Shown in pieces: positions 22,902 to 30,332 of a stretch of DNA of 60,593 nt (positions within the stretch are counted from its first letter, which is position 1; each line of letters begins with the position of its first letter). The stretch is from a virus: the IMG/VR virus record IMGVR_UViG_3300006920_000048, positions 1-60,593 of that record. The stretch is one strand, 5' to 3'. Below the pieces are notes generated by a model. That model worked only from the letters and a program-made list of their open reading frames with translations, did not search any database and had not been told where the DNA came from. Made by a program: the position numbers and the translations under genes.

Positions 22902-23683
22902 CCAGGCAATTGATTACGTTCGTTAAATAAATTCTTACGTTCAGCAAGCATGTCGGTTATCTTGTCCATGACACACATCACAATGGCTGATGGGATATCA
23001 CAGCGTATTGGCTTGATGTGCTTGATGAGCTTCAACACGTCACGGCGTAACGTGACCAGCTGTTCGCTAATCTCTTCTTTGCGCTGCTCTTGCTGAAATC
23101 TTTCGCCATCCTCCCGTAGCACTTCGCACTCACGCTCTGCCATACTGTCTGCTGCCTTAGCTGCGTCGGCATGACTGCCATACACCTCACTGACGTCGAT
23201 AGTTATGCCATCGCAGTCCACTGTACGAATAGCTGCAAGGAAGGATGTATACTCGCCCTCACAACCTGTTTCGTTTCTAATTTGCGTGCATTTTTTGTGC
23301 GATATCTGGATAGTCAACGACTCGACTCTATCTAGGGAATCACCACCTACGTGCCACGTATTAACTGCATTAGGCTCCATACGTCCTGTGAACTCGTGAC
23401 CTTCCTTCATATACACATAATTGCCACACTCGCTGCGGTTGCAGTAGCTACGTGAGTACGTGCGGCGATACCATTGGTGTTGCTTGGCCTTTTTAATTGC
23501 CGCTCGTCTGGCAAGTACTTCAGCCGCACCCTTACCTATCTTATCGAGCACATCCTGATACACCTCGATGTCAATGTAGCTGTCACTAGCGGATCTGGCA
23601 AGTGAGTCAGAGTGTTGATGGATATGTGTGGCTAACTCGCCAGCCTTGGTTAGTGTGTAGTTATTGTCATTTCTTTTGAACAT
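22898..23683 (-). CDS. Hypothetical protein, Cys-rich
   Basis: Start taken as the ATG at 23683, eight bases after GAGGGG; ATG 23689 overlaps the previous stop but is only two bases from it. The ~261-aa product has a Cys-containing segment (YCNRSECGNYVYMKEGHEF), a beta-rich centre and a long charged helix with coiled-coil character (ERECEVLREDGERFQQEQRK). Not recognised. Confidence 0.65.
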   Translation of the reverse strand: MFKRNDNNYTLTKAGELATHIHQHSDSLARSASDSYIDIEVYQDVLDKIGKGAAEVLARRAAIKKAKQHQWYRRTYSRSYCNRSECGNYVYMKEGHEFTGRMEPNAVNTWHVGGDSLDRVESLTIQISHKKCTQIRNETGCEGEYTSFLAAIRTVDCDGITIDVSEVYGSHADAAKAADSMAERECEVLREDGERFQQEQRKEEISEQLVTLRRDVLKLIKHIKPIRCDIPSAIVMCVMDKITDMLAERKNLFNERNQLPG

Positions 23684-23685
23684 GA

Positions 23686-23994
23686 TCATTTCCCCTCTAT
23701 TATTTGATTAACTGGCCATCCCCTGGCATGCCGTGAGGCTAACGTGTTCAGTGATACTCCGGTCTTGATTGACCATTGCTTAATCGTACCTTCAGTGCCC
23801 TTGTACTTGAGTTTTATAGTTGGTTGTCGCGTACCTTTACGCCCTTCCCTTCCATTTATACACTCGGTAGGTGTCCAGCCCCTGTACTCACGATCTTGTA
23901 GTGTCCTTAGCGGCACGCCGTATTTACGAGCCATGTACGACAGCGTGGCTGTCTCACCTTTGTATGTAATAGTTATCTTACGTTTTTTTGACAT
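23686..23994 (-). CDS. Protein with two copies of a ~45-aa HTH/AP2-like repeat
   Basis: The 102-aa protein consists of two repeats: ITYKGETATLSYMARKYGVP ... RTLQDREYRGWTPTECINGR and LKYKGTEGTIKQWSIKTGVS ... LASRHARGWPVNQIIEGK. The pattern (Y-x-G, helix, G-V-x-x-x-T-L, R-G-W, I-x-G-K) is the small DNA-binding module often found with phage HNH or homing nucleases. Here it stands alone without a nuclease domain. The next gene upstream has the same two-repeat design. Confidence 0.75.
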   Translation of the reverse strand: MSKKRKITITYKGETATLSYMARKYGVPLRTLQDREYRGWTPTECINGREGRKGTRQPTIKLKYKGTEGTIKQWSIKTGVSLNTLASRHARGWPVNQIIEGK

Positions 23995-24322
23995 ATTTTT
24001 TCCCTATTTTTCCGTGAACTATCTCTATGCTGTTAGTCCAGCCTCTATAGTGTCGACCATAGATTGTGTTGTATGATACACCTGTAGCCCGAGACAGCTC
24101 GGTCAGTGATTGGTACGTAATCCCTCTATAGATGACAGGTGTTGACAGCTTAGTCGGGCCGAAGTTAGCCGGATCTCTCTTAGGTCTGCCTTCTATAATC
24201 TCATAATCAGCCCAGCCTCGTCTGGCTCTGGTGTAAAGTGTTGCTGCAGGCATGTTTAATTCTTCAGCCCACCGCCACAAACATTGTGTCTTGCCGTTGT
24301 AGTTAAGTTTAGTCTTTCTCAC
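23978..24322 (-). CDS. Second two-repeat HTH/AP2-like protein
   Basis: GTG start at 24322, eight bases after GAGGAG, replacing a longer unsupported frame. The 114-aa product carries LNYNGKTQCLWRWAEELNMP ... RGWADYEIIEGR and VIYRGITYQSLTELSRATGV ... YRGWTNSIEIVHGK, the same module as in the following gene. A paralogous pair made of four copies in total. Likely DNA-binding; targets unknown. Confidence 0.7.
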   Translation of the reverse strand: MRKTKLNYNGKTQCLWRWAEELNMPAATLYTRARRGWADYEIIEGRPKRDPANFGPTKLSTPVIYRGITYQSLTELSRATGVSYNTIYGRHYRGWTNSIEIVHGKIGKKYVKKT

Positions 24323-24326
24323 GACT

Positions 24327-24473
24327 TTATCTCCTCGAATATTCTTCTGCCTTCTGAACCAAGGCCACACGCATTTCATGGTACAGAGCCAGCTTTTTAG
24401 CTTCCAACACAATTAGCTTGTCAAGCGTAGCAATGGCTTGCCTATACTTCTTGGCCTTCGCTTTATCGTACAT
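24327..24473 (-). CDS. 48-aa helical mini-protein
   Basis: A short frame from ATG 24473 to TAA 24327-24329, filling the gap between two genes with no spare bases. The product MYDKAKAKKYRQAIATLDKL... is one long charged helix. Its stop lies within the ribosome binding site of the next gene (GAGGAGATAA). No strong ribosome binding site of its own is visible. Confidence 0.5.
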   Translation of the reverse strand: MYDKAKAKKYRQAIATLDKLIVLEAKKLALYHEMRVALVQKAEEYSRR

Positions 24474-24475
24474 AG

Positions 24476-25012
24476 TTATGACGCCAACTCAAGGATAGCT
24501 TCATTGATGCGCAGCTCTTCTTGCAGCTGCTCTATGGTGTCTGCCTTCACGCCCTTGACGACATCAGCACCAAACAACTCAACCAGCTTATTGGCTTGAG
24601 TCAGAGAATTATTACCTTGTTGCAACAGATGAGGCTTGTTCTGTCTGGCACGTGACGCTTTAGTCCACAACTCACTGGCCTGAGCCACCAAGTCTTTCCA
24701 CACACCTGGTAAGTCGCTCGTGGTGGTTGGGCAACTATCCGGTGTCCAGATTATCGGTGTGTGGTTCAAACGACGCAGCAGATCATTAAGTATAGAAAGC
24801 TGTGCGTTAGTGGTCACTGAGTAGCTGTAAGAGGTGACAAAGATCACATCTTGTTTTTTCTTAGTCTCAATGCGTGATGCTATGCATGTTGAGTAGCTAT
24901 ACAGCCTGTCAAAACCAGTGAATGAAAAATTTCCCGTTGGTGTTCTGGCATGGTCACGATCTTGTGATACCCATGCAGCTGCTACTTCTTCTTTTTTAAT
25001 TACGTGTCTCAT
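24476..25012 (-). CDS. Conserved phage hypothetical (DUF8033-like)
   Basis: The 178-aa protein has AAAGGAG before the ATG. The central block FDRLYSYSTCIASR followed by VTSYSYSVTTNAQLS resembles a phage family that I recall as DUF8033, of unknown role. The C-terminal half is helical with a Leu-rich end. The preceding leader has the shared CACAAAGGAG string. Confidence 0.6.
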   Translation of the reverse strand: MRHVIKKEEVAAAWVSQDRDHARTPTGNFSFTGFDRLYSYSTCIASRIETKKKQDVIFVTSYSYSVTTNAQLSILNDLLRRLNHTPIIWTPDSCPTTTSDLPGVWKDLVAQASELWTKASRARQNKPHLLQQGNNSLTQANKLVELFGADVVKGVKADTIEQLQEELRINEAILELAS

Positions 25013-25038
25013 ACTTATCTCCTTTGTGTAGTGTGTTG

Positions 25039-25401
25039 TTACCAGTTATAAATGACGTTACCGTCACGCTTGAATCGCATCGCCATTCCTGTTATTTTCA
25101 AGTCTCCATCCCACTCAGCTATGAATTTGGCAAGTGGGCTGTGGCTTATATATTTGGTTCCTTTTAGGTCTGAGGTAGTGCCATCCACATGGAAGCATGT
25201 AGTTTCTATAATATAACCGTCAGTGTGGATGAAGAACCATGTACCCATGCCTACAACAAACTCATCCAGATTTTTGTGCTTGCGCATGAGATTCAAAGCG
25301 TCATGGATGACAATTTTCTCTATGCTCTTGTTCAGCTGATCATATGCTCTGTTGAACTTGGCAAGCTCATCGCGTCTTAACTTAGCTATTTTGCCGCTCA
25401 T
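25039..25401 (-). CDS. Hypothetical protein, first gene of an early promoter unit
   Basis: The 120-aa protein lies behind promoter 25477-25505 and palindrome 25427-25443, with CACACAAAGGAGAAA as ribosome binding site. The N-terminal half is a charged helix (KLRRDELAKFNRAYDQLNKS), the rest beta-rich (GMGTWFFIHTDGYIIETT). Not recognised. As the first gene of a strong early transcript it is a candidate host-takeover factor. Confidence 0.65.
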   Translation of the reverse strand: MSGKIAKLRRDELAKFNRAYDQLNKSIEKIVIHDALNLMRKHKNLDEFVVGMGTWFFIHTDGYIIETTCFHVDGTTSDLKGTKYISHSPLAKFIAEWDGDLKITGMAMRFKRDGNVIYNW

Positions 25402-25426
25402 GGTGTTTCTCCTTTGTGTGCCCCAA

Positions 25427-25443
25427 TTAGTACGGTGTGCTAG
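25427..25443. promoter_or_regulatory. Operator-like palindrome in early leader
   Basis: TTAGTACGGTGTGCTAG, extended by flanking arms CCCCAA and TTGGGG to a 29-bp inverted repeat. It lies ~35 bases downstream of the -10 box and just before the ribosome binding site. Confidence 0.6.
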
Positions 25444-25476
25444 TTGGGGATTTGTAAGTCACTCAATGTTATATAC

Positions 25477-25505
25477 ATTATAGCACAACTACGCACTAAA
25501 TGCAA
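25477..25505 (-). promoter_or_regulatory. Strong sigma70 early promoter (copy 1 of 3)
   Basis: Leftward TTGCAT, 17 bases, TATAAT. The block TTGCATTTAGTGCGTAGTTG is identical to that at 28502-28530. Confidence 0.8.
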
Positions 25506-25526
25506 GCTTTATTTTCCAACAAACTT

Positions 25527-25850
25527 TTATTGAATAGTGTTCGATATAATGATAGCTGGATCGACTCCGGTGTTGAGATCATCATCATTGACCCGAGCAC
25601 CCCTAGCGTAAGTGTTTATGAATGCGCTACATATAATGAATTCTTCACGTGTCATTTCTTTTGAGCCGACGTGTACCTCAGAAACAACATCTGAATAGAC
25701 GTTGGACGCTTTAAGTTCAAGGATGTATGTGGCAATGAGTAGTGCCAACTCCGCATCGGTCTCAGCATCCATCAATATAAATGTCTCAATCTCTTGATCC
25801 CCTTTACCGAACTTCACAAGCTCAGTTATTCTAATCGTATAGTATTTCAT
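25527..25850 (-). CDS. Hypothetical protein
   Basis: The 107-aa protein begins MKYYTIRITELVKFG with GGAGACAAGCC before the ATG and an ATGA overlap with the upstream gene. Acidic and mixed alpha/beta (ETFILMDAETDAELALL). Not recognised. Confidence 0.6.
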   Translation of the reverse strand: MKYYTIRITELVKFGKGDQEIETFILMDAETDAELALLIATYILELKASNVYSDVVSEVHVGSKEMTREEFIICSAFINTYARGARVNDDDLNTGVDPAIIISNTIQ

Positions 25851-26209
25851 GGCTTGTCTCCATGTACTTGTGGTAATGCCTTACGACGGCATACGGTGAT
25901 GCGTCTCTGCAATCCTTGCAGTGTCCTGCTTGCGTTATATATGACACGCCCTCGTGCCTTTGGTATAGCCTGCCGTATTGCTATACGCCATGGCTTAGCC
26001 TTGAGGAAATCCATGCGGTTTTTGTATCTGCGAGTGGGGCTGTGACCCACACCAAGTATCTCTCCAGACTTGGCATCAAAGATAGTGACGCGGGTATAGA
26101 AGCTTATTGCACCACAAAATATTGGCAGGTGTCGCTTGCTCAAAGGCTTGTTGTATGGGAGGAATGGTTCGCCGTTTAGGGTGATGCATATGCTGTATTT
26201 CTTAGCCAT
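25847..26209 (-). CDS. Hypothetical basic protein
   Basis: The 120-aa protein starts MAKKYSICITLNGEPF, ribosome binding site GGAG. Very basic (RRYKNRMDFLKAKPWRIAIR). Not recognised; nucleic-acid binding is plausible. It follows palindrome 26225-26241. Confidence 0.6.
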   Translation of the reverse strand: MAKKYSICITLNGEPFLPYNKPLSKRHLPIFCGAISFYTRVTIFDAKSGEILGVGHSPTRRYKNRMDFLKAKPWRIAIRQAIPKARGRVIYNASRTLQGLQRRITVCRRKALPQVHGDKP

Positions 26210-26224
26210 GATGTTGTCTCCGGG

Positions 26225-26241
26225 TTAGTCCGCCGTACTAA
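26225..26241. promoter_or_regulatory. Operator-like palindrome
   Basis: TTAGTCCGCCGTACTAA, directly before the GGAG of the 26209 gene. The 28 bases around it are nearly identical to those around the copy at 31384-31400. Confidence 0.55.
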
Positions 26242-26426
26242 TGCGGTGTTGTTAGTTGAAACGCTACTTGATCTATATCAACATTGTCTGTGAGGTTTGT
26301 AATCTCAGCACATAGCAATACAAACTCAACTTTGTTCATGTTTTTAACCTTGCCTCTGACATATGACTTGTTGCCATTCAGCCAGCTCTCGCACAACTCA
26401 TTGATTTTTATGTGATTAACTTTCAT
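26238..26426 (-). CDS. Small hypothetical protein
   Basis: 62 aa, starting MKVNHIKINELCESWL with AGGAG nine bases before the ATG. Mainly helical. Not recognised. Confidence 0.55.
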   Translation of the reverse strand: MKVNHIKINELCESWLNGNKSYVRGKVKNMNKVEFVLLCAEITNLTDNVDIDQVAFQLTTPH

Positions 26427-26441
26427 AGTGTTGTCTCCTGG

Positions 26442-26606
26442 TTAGTGCATTCTGGAATGAGTCTCTAAGTCCACTCCATGCACAAGTTCAAATATGTAAT
26501 CAATAGATGTAAGAAATAGACAGAACATTAACGCGGCTAAGAAGTACAGTGGCCAGTCGTGCTTAGGCTCACTGCGGCCGTTAAAAGGTTTGATTTGCTT
26601 GGTCAT
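26442..26606 (-). CDS. 54-aa single-TM mini-protein
   Basis: ATG 26606 to TAA 26442-26444, with AGGAAG upstream and an ATGA overlap with the preceding gene. The product has one membrane segment (WPLYFLAALMFCLFLTSI) after a basic N-terminus. Small early membrane proteins often alter host membrane functions, but nothing specific can be said. Confidence 0.6.
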   Translation of the reverse strand: MTKQIKPFNGRSEPKHDWPLYFLAALMFCLFLTSIDYIFELVHGVDLETHSRMH

Positions 26607-26773
26607 AGTAGTTCTTCCTCAAATTTGCATTGTTTAGTTACGTGTCTGTCCTTAACCTTCAGCTGGTTCTTAGATTTGCTGAAGTACTTCCATTGTCCTT
26701 TAGTCTTCACGCGGTAGAGCAGAGGATTGCTAAGCCCTCCGCGTTTATAGAACTCTTGCTTTGTAAGTGTCAT
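26603..26773 (-). CDS. 56-aa basic mini-protein
   Basis: ATG 26773 after AGGAGAAACACCA, ending TGA 26603-26605 inside the next start. Sequence MTLTKQEFYKRGGLSNPLLY followed by a Lys-rich stretch. Probably nucleic-acid binding by composition only. Confidence 0.6.
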   Translation of the reverse strand: MTLTKQEFYKRGGLSNPLLYRVKTKGQWKYFSKSKNQLKVKDRHVTKQCKFEEELL

Positions 26774-26784
26774 TGGTGTTTCTC

Positions 26785-26970
26785 CTATCTGATTTTAGTC
26801 CACCCTATAAGTTGAGCGTCCAGTGATTCAAAGAATAGCATCCTAGGTACAAGCACCCCATCCACCCAAAAGTTGCTGACCTCTGTGCCGTGTGCGTCGC
26901 AAGCATAATATTTCCTGAACTCAATGCCGTTGATGGTAATAGTCTTGTTGCTTGATCTTGCTACACTCAT
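26785..26970 (-). CDS. Small hypothetical protein
   Basis: 61 aa with AAGGAGAAACACCC before the ATG. Beta-rich (TITINGIEFRKYYACDAHG, FWVDGVLVPRMLFF). Not recognised. Confidence 0.55.
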   Translation of the reverse strand: MSVARSSNKTITINGIEFRKYYACDAHGTEVSNFWVDGVLVPRMLFFESLDAQLIGWTKIR

Positions 26971-26982
26971 GGGTGTTTCTCC

Positions 26983-27072
26983 TTAAATATGTACAGCCAA
27001 ATAGAATAAGAACCCATACGCCAGCGTATCGAATATGAAGTCTCTTATCATATGACTCTGTTTTATTTTCAT
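26983..27072 (-). CDS. 29-aa membrane peptide
   Basis: ATG 27072 after TAGGAGGCTATC, stop TAA 26983-26985. The sequence MKIKQSHMIRDFIFDTLAYG continues as a hydrophobic segment to the end, so a tail-anchored or single-TM micropeptide. Support is the excellent ribosome binding site and the exact fit between two genes. Confidence 0.45.
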   Translation of the reverse strand: MKIKQSHMIRDFIFDTLAYGFLFYLAVHI

Positions 27073-27081
27073 GATAGCCTC

Positions 27082-27351
27082 CTAATACATCCTTTTGACT
27101 TCAGGGCACACAGACTTTAACGCTGTGTATATGTGGTCATCGCCAACATAGCTGTACAACTCAGCGCACACCCACTTGGTTAGGCCGCTAAAATGTAGCA
27201 GATCAAAACAAAACCTCTGTTGCAAATCCTTTACCAGACGGGATCTGTCAAATCTACCGTTCTCATAGTCAGTTACCATTCTGGGGTTGTCGTGCAAAAA
27301 TTTACTGGTGACTTCCTTGATGTGCTCCAGGTGTTCAGGTTTTATTTTCAT
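27082..27351 (-). CDS. Hypothetical protein
   Basis: 89 aa, helical, opening MKIKPEHLEHIKEVTSKFL. The first codons MKIK are shared with the next micropeptide. Overlaps the upstream gene by four bases. Not recognised. Confidence 0.55.
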   Translation of the reverse strand: MKIKPEHLEHIKEVTSKFLHDNPRMVTDYENGRFDRSRLVKDLQQRFCFDLLHFSGLTKWVCAELYSYVGDDHIYTALKSVCPEVKRMY

Positions 27352-27563
27352 GATAATCTCGCTTGTATAAGTTCAAATTCTAACCAATCACGCAGGTATT
27401 TTGGTATGGTGTAGTGGTTAGCCCTTAACTTGTTGATGTTGAACAGCCAGTAGTCCTCACCATTCGGTGCGTCATTGGATAGGTATACAATCTCAACACC
27501 TATGCGCTGATCATCTAAGAACGTTGTCGTATAGGACTTGCTGTATTTAATCATCGTTCCCAT
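27348..27563 (-). CDS. Hypothetical protein
   Basis: 71 aa from ATG 27563, or 68 aa from ATG 27554; neither has a strong ribosome binding site (GGGAACG before the second). Contains GVEIVYLSNDAPNGEDYWLF. Not recognised. Confidence 0.5.
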   Translation of the reverse strand: MGTMIKYSKSYTTTFLDDQRIGVEIVYLSNDAPNGEDYWLFNINKLRANHYTIPKYLRDWLEFELIQARLS

Positions 27564-27574
27564 CTAGCACAGCT

Positions 27575-28012
27575 TCATTGGTTTATGTCTTCAGGGTACA
27601 GCTCATCAGCCCAATAGTTTATAGCATCCCAATTTATACCGATGGTAGCGTCGTGATTCTCCTGTACCTTGTGCAACACATACATTGCCTGCTCTTTAGT
27701 CAGGCGTGGATTCTCGGACAACACATCATCAACACACCAAACAGAAGCTATACTATCAGAAGGATCATGACCAAGCACCCTGTCACCTGCAAGGATGGCA
27801 TGGATTGCCTTGACCTGTTCATTTGTTATGTTCAACCAGTTGGTAGCGCCACCAGCACCGCCATGCACTTGCAGCTTTGACTGGTACATATCTGATAGGC
27901 TTAACTTGTTGAACTCTGTGTCGATATACTCTTTTCTAACCTCCTCATATGTCGGGTTCGGTTGTGGCTCCAAGCCTTTAGGTGCTTCGTTGTTTTGGTT
28001 TGATTCGCTCAT
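27575..28012 (-). CDS. Hypothetical acidic protein
   Basis: 145 aa with GGAGGTAACACA before the ATG. N-terminal 30 residues are Asn/Pro/Glu-rich and probably disordered; the rest is helical (NITNEQVKAIHAILAGDRVL, LTKEQAMYVLHKVQ). Not recognised. Confidence 0.6.
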   Translation of the reverse strand: MSESNQNNEAPKGLEPQPNPTYEEVRKEYIDTEFNKLSLSDMYQSKLQVHGGAGGATNWLNITNEQVKAIHAILAGDRVLGHDPSDSIASVWCVDDVLSENPRLTKEQAMYVLHKVQENHDATIGINWDAINYWADELYPEDINQ

Positions 28013-28016
28013 TGTG

Positions 28017-28190
28017 TTACCTCCTGTTTTTACCTGATTCTATAAATCTCAATTCGTTGGCCATTCGACCAGCCGCATTCTTTGCCGCTCTCAAACTCTT
28101 GAATTTGATGCCTGGGTATATGCTGATACTGCACTCATCCCTATCACAATACCCGTTTATATAAAAGCCTCTGTACCTTATAGTCCACAT
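28017..28190 (-). CDS. 57-aa mini-protein
   Basis: ATG 28190 after AAGGAGACTGTCAA; stop TAA 28017-28019. The product starts MWTIRYRGFYINGYCDRDEC, then KFKSLRAAKNAAGRMANEL; the strand-strand-helix order resembles a small AP2/integrase-arm DNA-binding fold (inference). The start overlaps the previous gene by 13 bases and follows palindrome 28206-28222. Confidence 0.55.
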   Translation of the reverse strand: MWTIRYRGFYINGYCDRDECSISIYPGIKFKSLRAAKNAAGRMANELRFIESGKNRR

Positions 28191-28387
28191 TTGACAGTCT
28201 CCTTGTTAGTACGCCGTGCCAGTTGGTATACTTTATATGTACACGCCTTGTTATCAAACAATATTTTATATTTAAGTTGTGAGCCATCCCAATACTGATG
28301 GCATGTTCCAAGCTTAACGAGCTTAAGTCCTCTGGTAAGCTTGGCTAGTTCGTGGTCGTTAACGTGTATACGGTTCATGTGAGTCAT
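28178..28387 (-). CDS. Small basic hypothetical protein
   Basis: Start at ATG 28387 (MTHMNRIHVNDHELAKLTRG) after AGGAGGTTACACC. 69 aa, basic, with YWDGSQLKYKILFDNKACTY. First gene downstream of promoter 28502-28530. Not recognised. Confidence 0.6.
   Translation of the reverse strand: MTHMNRIHVNDHELAKLTRGLKLVKLGTCHQYWDGSQLKYKILFDNKACTYKVYQLARRTNKETVKCGL
28206..28222. promoter_or_regulatory. Operator-like palindrome
   Basis: TTAGTACGCCGTGCCAG, located within the coding end of the 28387 gene and 16 bases upstream of the next start. Confidence 0.5.
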
Positions 28388-28445
28388 GGTGTAACCTCCT
28401 GTTTGTGTGTCCTGATTTACCTCACGGTCACTGCGCTTCGCCGGA

Positions 28446-28462
28446 CTGGTACGGCGTACTAG
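28446..28462. promoter_or_regulatory. Operator-like palindrome in early leader
   Basis: CTGGTACGGCGTACTAG, ~40 bases downstream of the -10 of promoter 28502-28530, flanked by TTGGGG as at 25427. Confidence 0.55.
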
Positions 28463-28501
28463 TTGGGGAAGTTTCAGCCGAGATCCCCGACTGACAACAC
28501 C

Positions 28502-28530
28502 ATTATACACCAACTACGCACTAAATGCAA
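28502..28530 (-). promoter_or_regulatory. Strong sigma70 early promoter (copy 2 of 3)
   Basis: Leftward TTGCAT, 17 bases, consensus TATAAT followed by GG. Shares 20 consecutive bases with the promoter at 25477-25505. Confidence 0.8.
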
Positions 28531-28611
28531 GCACTTTATTCCAGCAAATCAACCGCTTACATCACCCATTAGGCGACAACCTAATACACTTCGCCGCACT
28601 ACTATGTCGAG

Positions 28612-29037
28612 TTATATTATCACCGCATCTTTACTGATTTGTGCGGGTGTTGGCAATTTTTGAATATCAGCCTTTCGAGTTATAACCTTGCGTTGAGCTT
28701 GTTGGATGGCCGCATGCAAACGCTGACGGTCTGCTACCATGTAAGCCTTGTTATCTGTATCGTTCAATAGAGCGGTTAGCTTATCCTGCCATGTAAGAAT
28801 ATTTTCTTCAAGCAGTCGAACTTCAAGATTCAATAGCTTAAGCCGTGTCATTATAACCTGACGTTTCAACGTCGTAGTGGCTACACTACCGCAGTACAAC
28901 AGCTTATCCCGCGCTTGCTGAAGCTCACTCTTACCTGCCATAGACTCCACGTGCGCCAAGGCCGCAGCTTCGGTTTTGATTCGCTGTAAGTCCTCTTTAG
29001 ATGGCAAAGAGGGGTTGCGTTTATTAATAGCTTTCAT
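28612..29037 (-). CDS. Coiled-coil protein of an L-Y-C-G-S paralogue pair (B)
   Basis: Start ATG 29037, nine bases after GGAG. The ~141-aa product reads SLPSKEDLQRIKTEAAALAH, then DKLLYCGSVATTTLKRQ and a long helix (LKLLNLEVRLLEENIL). It aligns along its first ~75 residues with the gene just upstream (A): same spacing from LP-[ST]-K to LYCGS. Recent tandem duplication is likely. Function unknown. Confidence 0.65.
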   Translation of the reverse strand: MKAINKRNPSLPSKEDLQRIKTEAAALAHVESMAGKSELQQARDKLLYCGSVATTTLKRQVIMTRLKLLNLEVRLLEENILTWQDKLTALLNDTDNKAYMVADRQRLHAAIQQAQRKVITRKADIQKLPTPAQISKDAVII

Positions 29038-29437
29038 ATTTGTTAAACTCCTTATTGTTGCGTAACCATGTGCGAAGATCAGCTGATTCTCTCTGTTTGG
29101 CTTCGATAGCCTTGGCAAGTGCTAACTGATCTGGATCAGGTCGCCTCCATTCACCTGATTCAAGCTGTGCTGTTGTTGGCAATGTGTGTTGAACATCTTC
29201 TGTTATTTTGGATCTCAAAACACCTAATTCCAAGCGCAGTAATTCAACCTTAATTTTGTACAATCTGACCTTGAATTTGTAAGCTCTTTTTGACAATACC
29301 GTAGCCTCACGACTGCCACAATATAGGATATTTTGCTTGGCAATCTGTAGTGGTGTTTTGTCTGGCAATGTGGTTGCGTGCTCAAAATCTGCACGCTGTT
29401 TTATGTGTTCAACTTCGCGTTTCGTAGGGAGTGTCAT
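29024..29437 (-). CDS. Coiled-coil protein of an L-Y-C-G-S paralogue pair (A)
   Basis: Start ATG 29437 after AAGGTGTATAT. The ~137-aa product contains TLPTKREVEHIKQRADFEH, QNILYCGSREATVLSKRA, and a long basic helix (KVRLYKIKVELLRLELGVL). Paralogue of the downstream gene. The conserved Cys in a short turn between helices could be functional. Function unknown. Confidence 0.65.
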   Translation of the reverse strand: MTLPTKREVEHIKQRADFEHATTLPDKTPLQIAKQNILYCGSREATVLSKRAYKFKVRLYKIKVELLRLELGVLRSKITEDVQHTLPTTAQLESGEWRRPDPDQLALAKAIEAKQRESADLRTWLRNNKEFNKYESY

Positions 29438-29698
29438 ATATACACCTTGTTTTTTGTTTAAGAACTGATACATTAACATTGTTTGAGATATAATACAAGT
29501 ATTTAGAGTATAGTTTTAGTAGTTAAACAAAAAAGGCTGTTTATAGCACAAAAATGAGGCACTATCCAAAATGTCACCGCTAACTATCCAAGGGGTATTG
29601 GTCAAAACGTGTTGTTTTATTTTGGTGTGTTTAGTGTGACGGTTCTGTAAGTGCTTGAAGTTCTTTAAGTTCTTTTGGTTTTGAGCTAAACAGTAATA

Positions 29699-29829
29699 AT
29701 TGTATCCAATAATCCAAATTAAAAACAGGATAGTCCCATATATTTCTAGCAAAAACGAATATTTTTTTATCTCGCAAAAAAATCCCTTAGGGCTATCCGT
29801 TTTTGAAAACGTGGATTATTGGATACAAT
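29699..29829. repeat. 18-bp perfect inverted repeat
   Basis: ATTGTATCCAATAATCCA at 29699-29716 and its exact reverse complement at 29812-29829, 95 bases apart. Could form a cruciform or bind a replication protein at two oriented sites. Confidence 0.8.
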
Positions 29830-30241
29830 AATAATAATAATACTAACTATAATATATATATATACTGATTTTAAATGGTTTTTTAATTTCATGCCATACA
29901 CAAATCACTATCCAAAATCTTTTTAAATTGTCTTTCAAGTTGAATTCAACCTTCAACGACATGCCAAAATCACCTTAAGACGTAAGCCGTAAGCCTCGAA
30001 GACAATAATACAAGCTTATTGAATTCGATCTCGTCCACAGTATACCACCACCACCACCTGATTATATGACTACTATGATGTTTCCACCATTCATAAATAG
30101 GCGCTACCGGCCTAAATCTAAAAGCCACGCGACGAACTCAGAGATACGTACACAACCCTAGCCACAAACACCTAAAACCCGTTAGGGGTCGATCTCGTGC
30201 GTTCTGGCAACATATTATTATCTACTACTATGCTTTAAAAT

Positions 30242-30270
30242 CCCTGATTAGTACACCGTACTAATCAGGG
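30242..30270. promoter_or_regulatory. Perfect 29-bp operator-like palindrome
   Basis: Arms CCCTGATTAGTAC and GTACTAATCAGGG, 13 bp each and exact, around ACC. It contains the consensus core TTAGTAC-ACC-GTACTAA and is the best copy of the repeated element. Confidence 0.7.
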
Positions 30271-30274
30271 TAAA

Positions 30275-30298
30275 TTCAGGGCGAAAAAAAGCCCTGAA
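30275..30298 (-). terminator. Hairpin downstream of the 248-aa gene
   Basis: Stem TTCAGGGC/GCCCTGAA with a loop containing seven A on the plus strand (U in the leftward RNA). It shares CCCTGA with the adjacent palindrome. It lies 35 bases after the stop of the 30333 gene, so a leftward terminator or attenuator is possible although the U-run is in the loop. Confidence 0.4.
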
Positions 30299-30332
30299 AA
30301 TCTCTCGATAATCAGGGCAAAAGGGAACGCTT

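Larger units (their letters stand above)
29438..30332. other. AT-rich noncoding region, candidate origin
   Basis: About 890 bases without a convincing gene (a 78-codon leftward frame at 29516-29752 has only a TTG start and no ribosome binding site). It holds an 18-bp inverted repeat (29699-29716 and 29812-29829), 13-bp direct repeats CACTATCCAAAAT at 29560 and 29906 with shorter CTATCC copies at 29584 and 29792, long AT runs including ATAATAATAATAATA near 29830-29870, and the palindrome at 30242-30270. Iterons plus AT-rich DNA near the divergence of the two transcription directions suggest a replication origin. Confidence 0.45.

Noticed and set aside
25427-25443. Palindrome as a Rho-independent terminator
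   Set aside because: No U-run follows on either strand, and it lies between a promoter and its first gene.
29516-29752. 78-codon leftward frame with a hydrophobic start
   Set aside because: Only a TTG start, no ribosome binding site, lies in the AT-rich repeat region and overlaps the inverted repeat and iteron-like copies.
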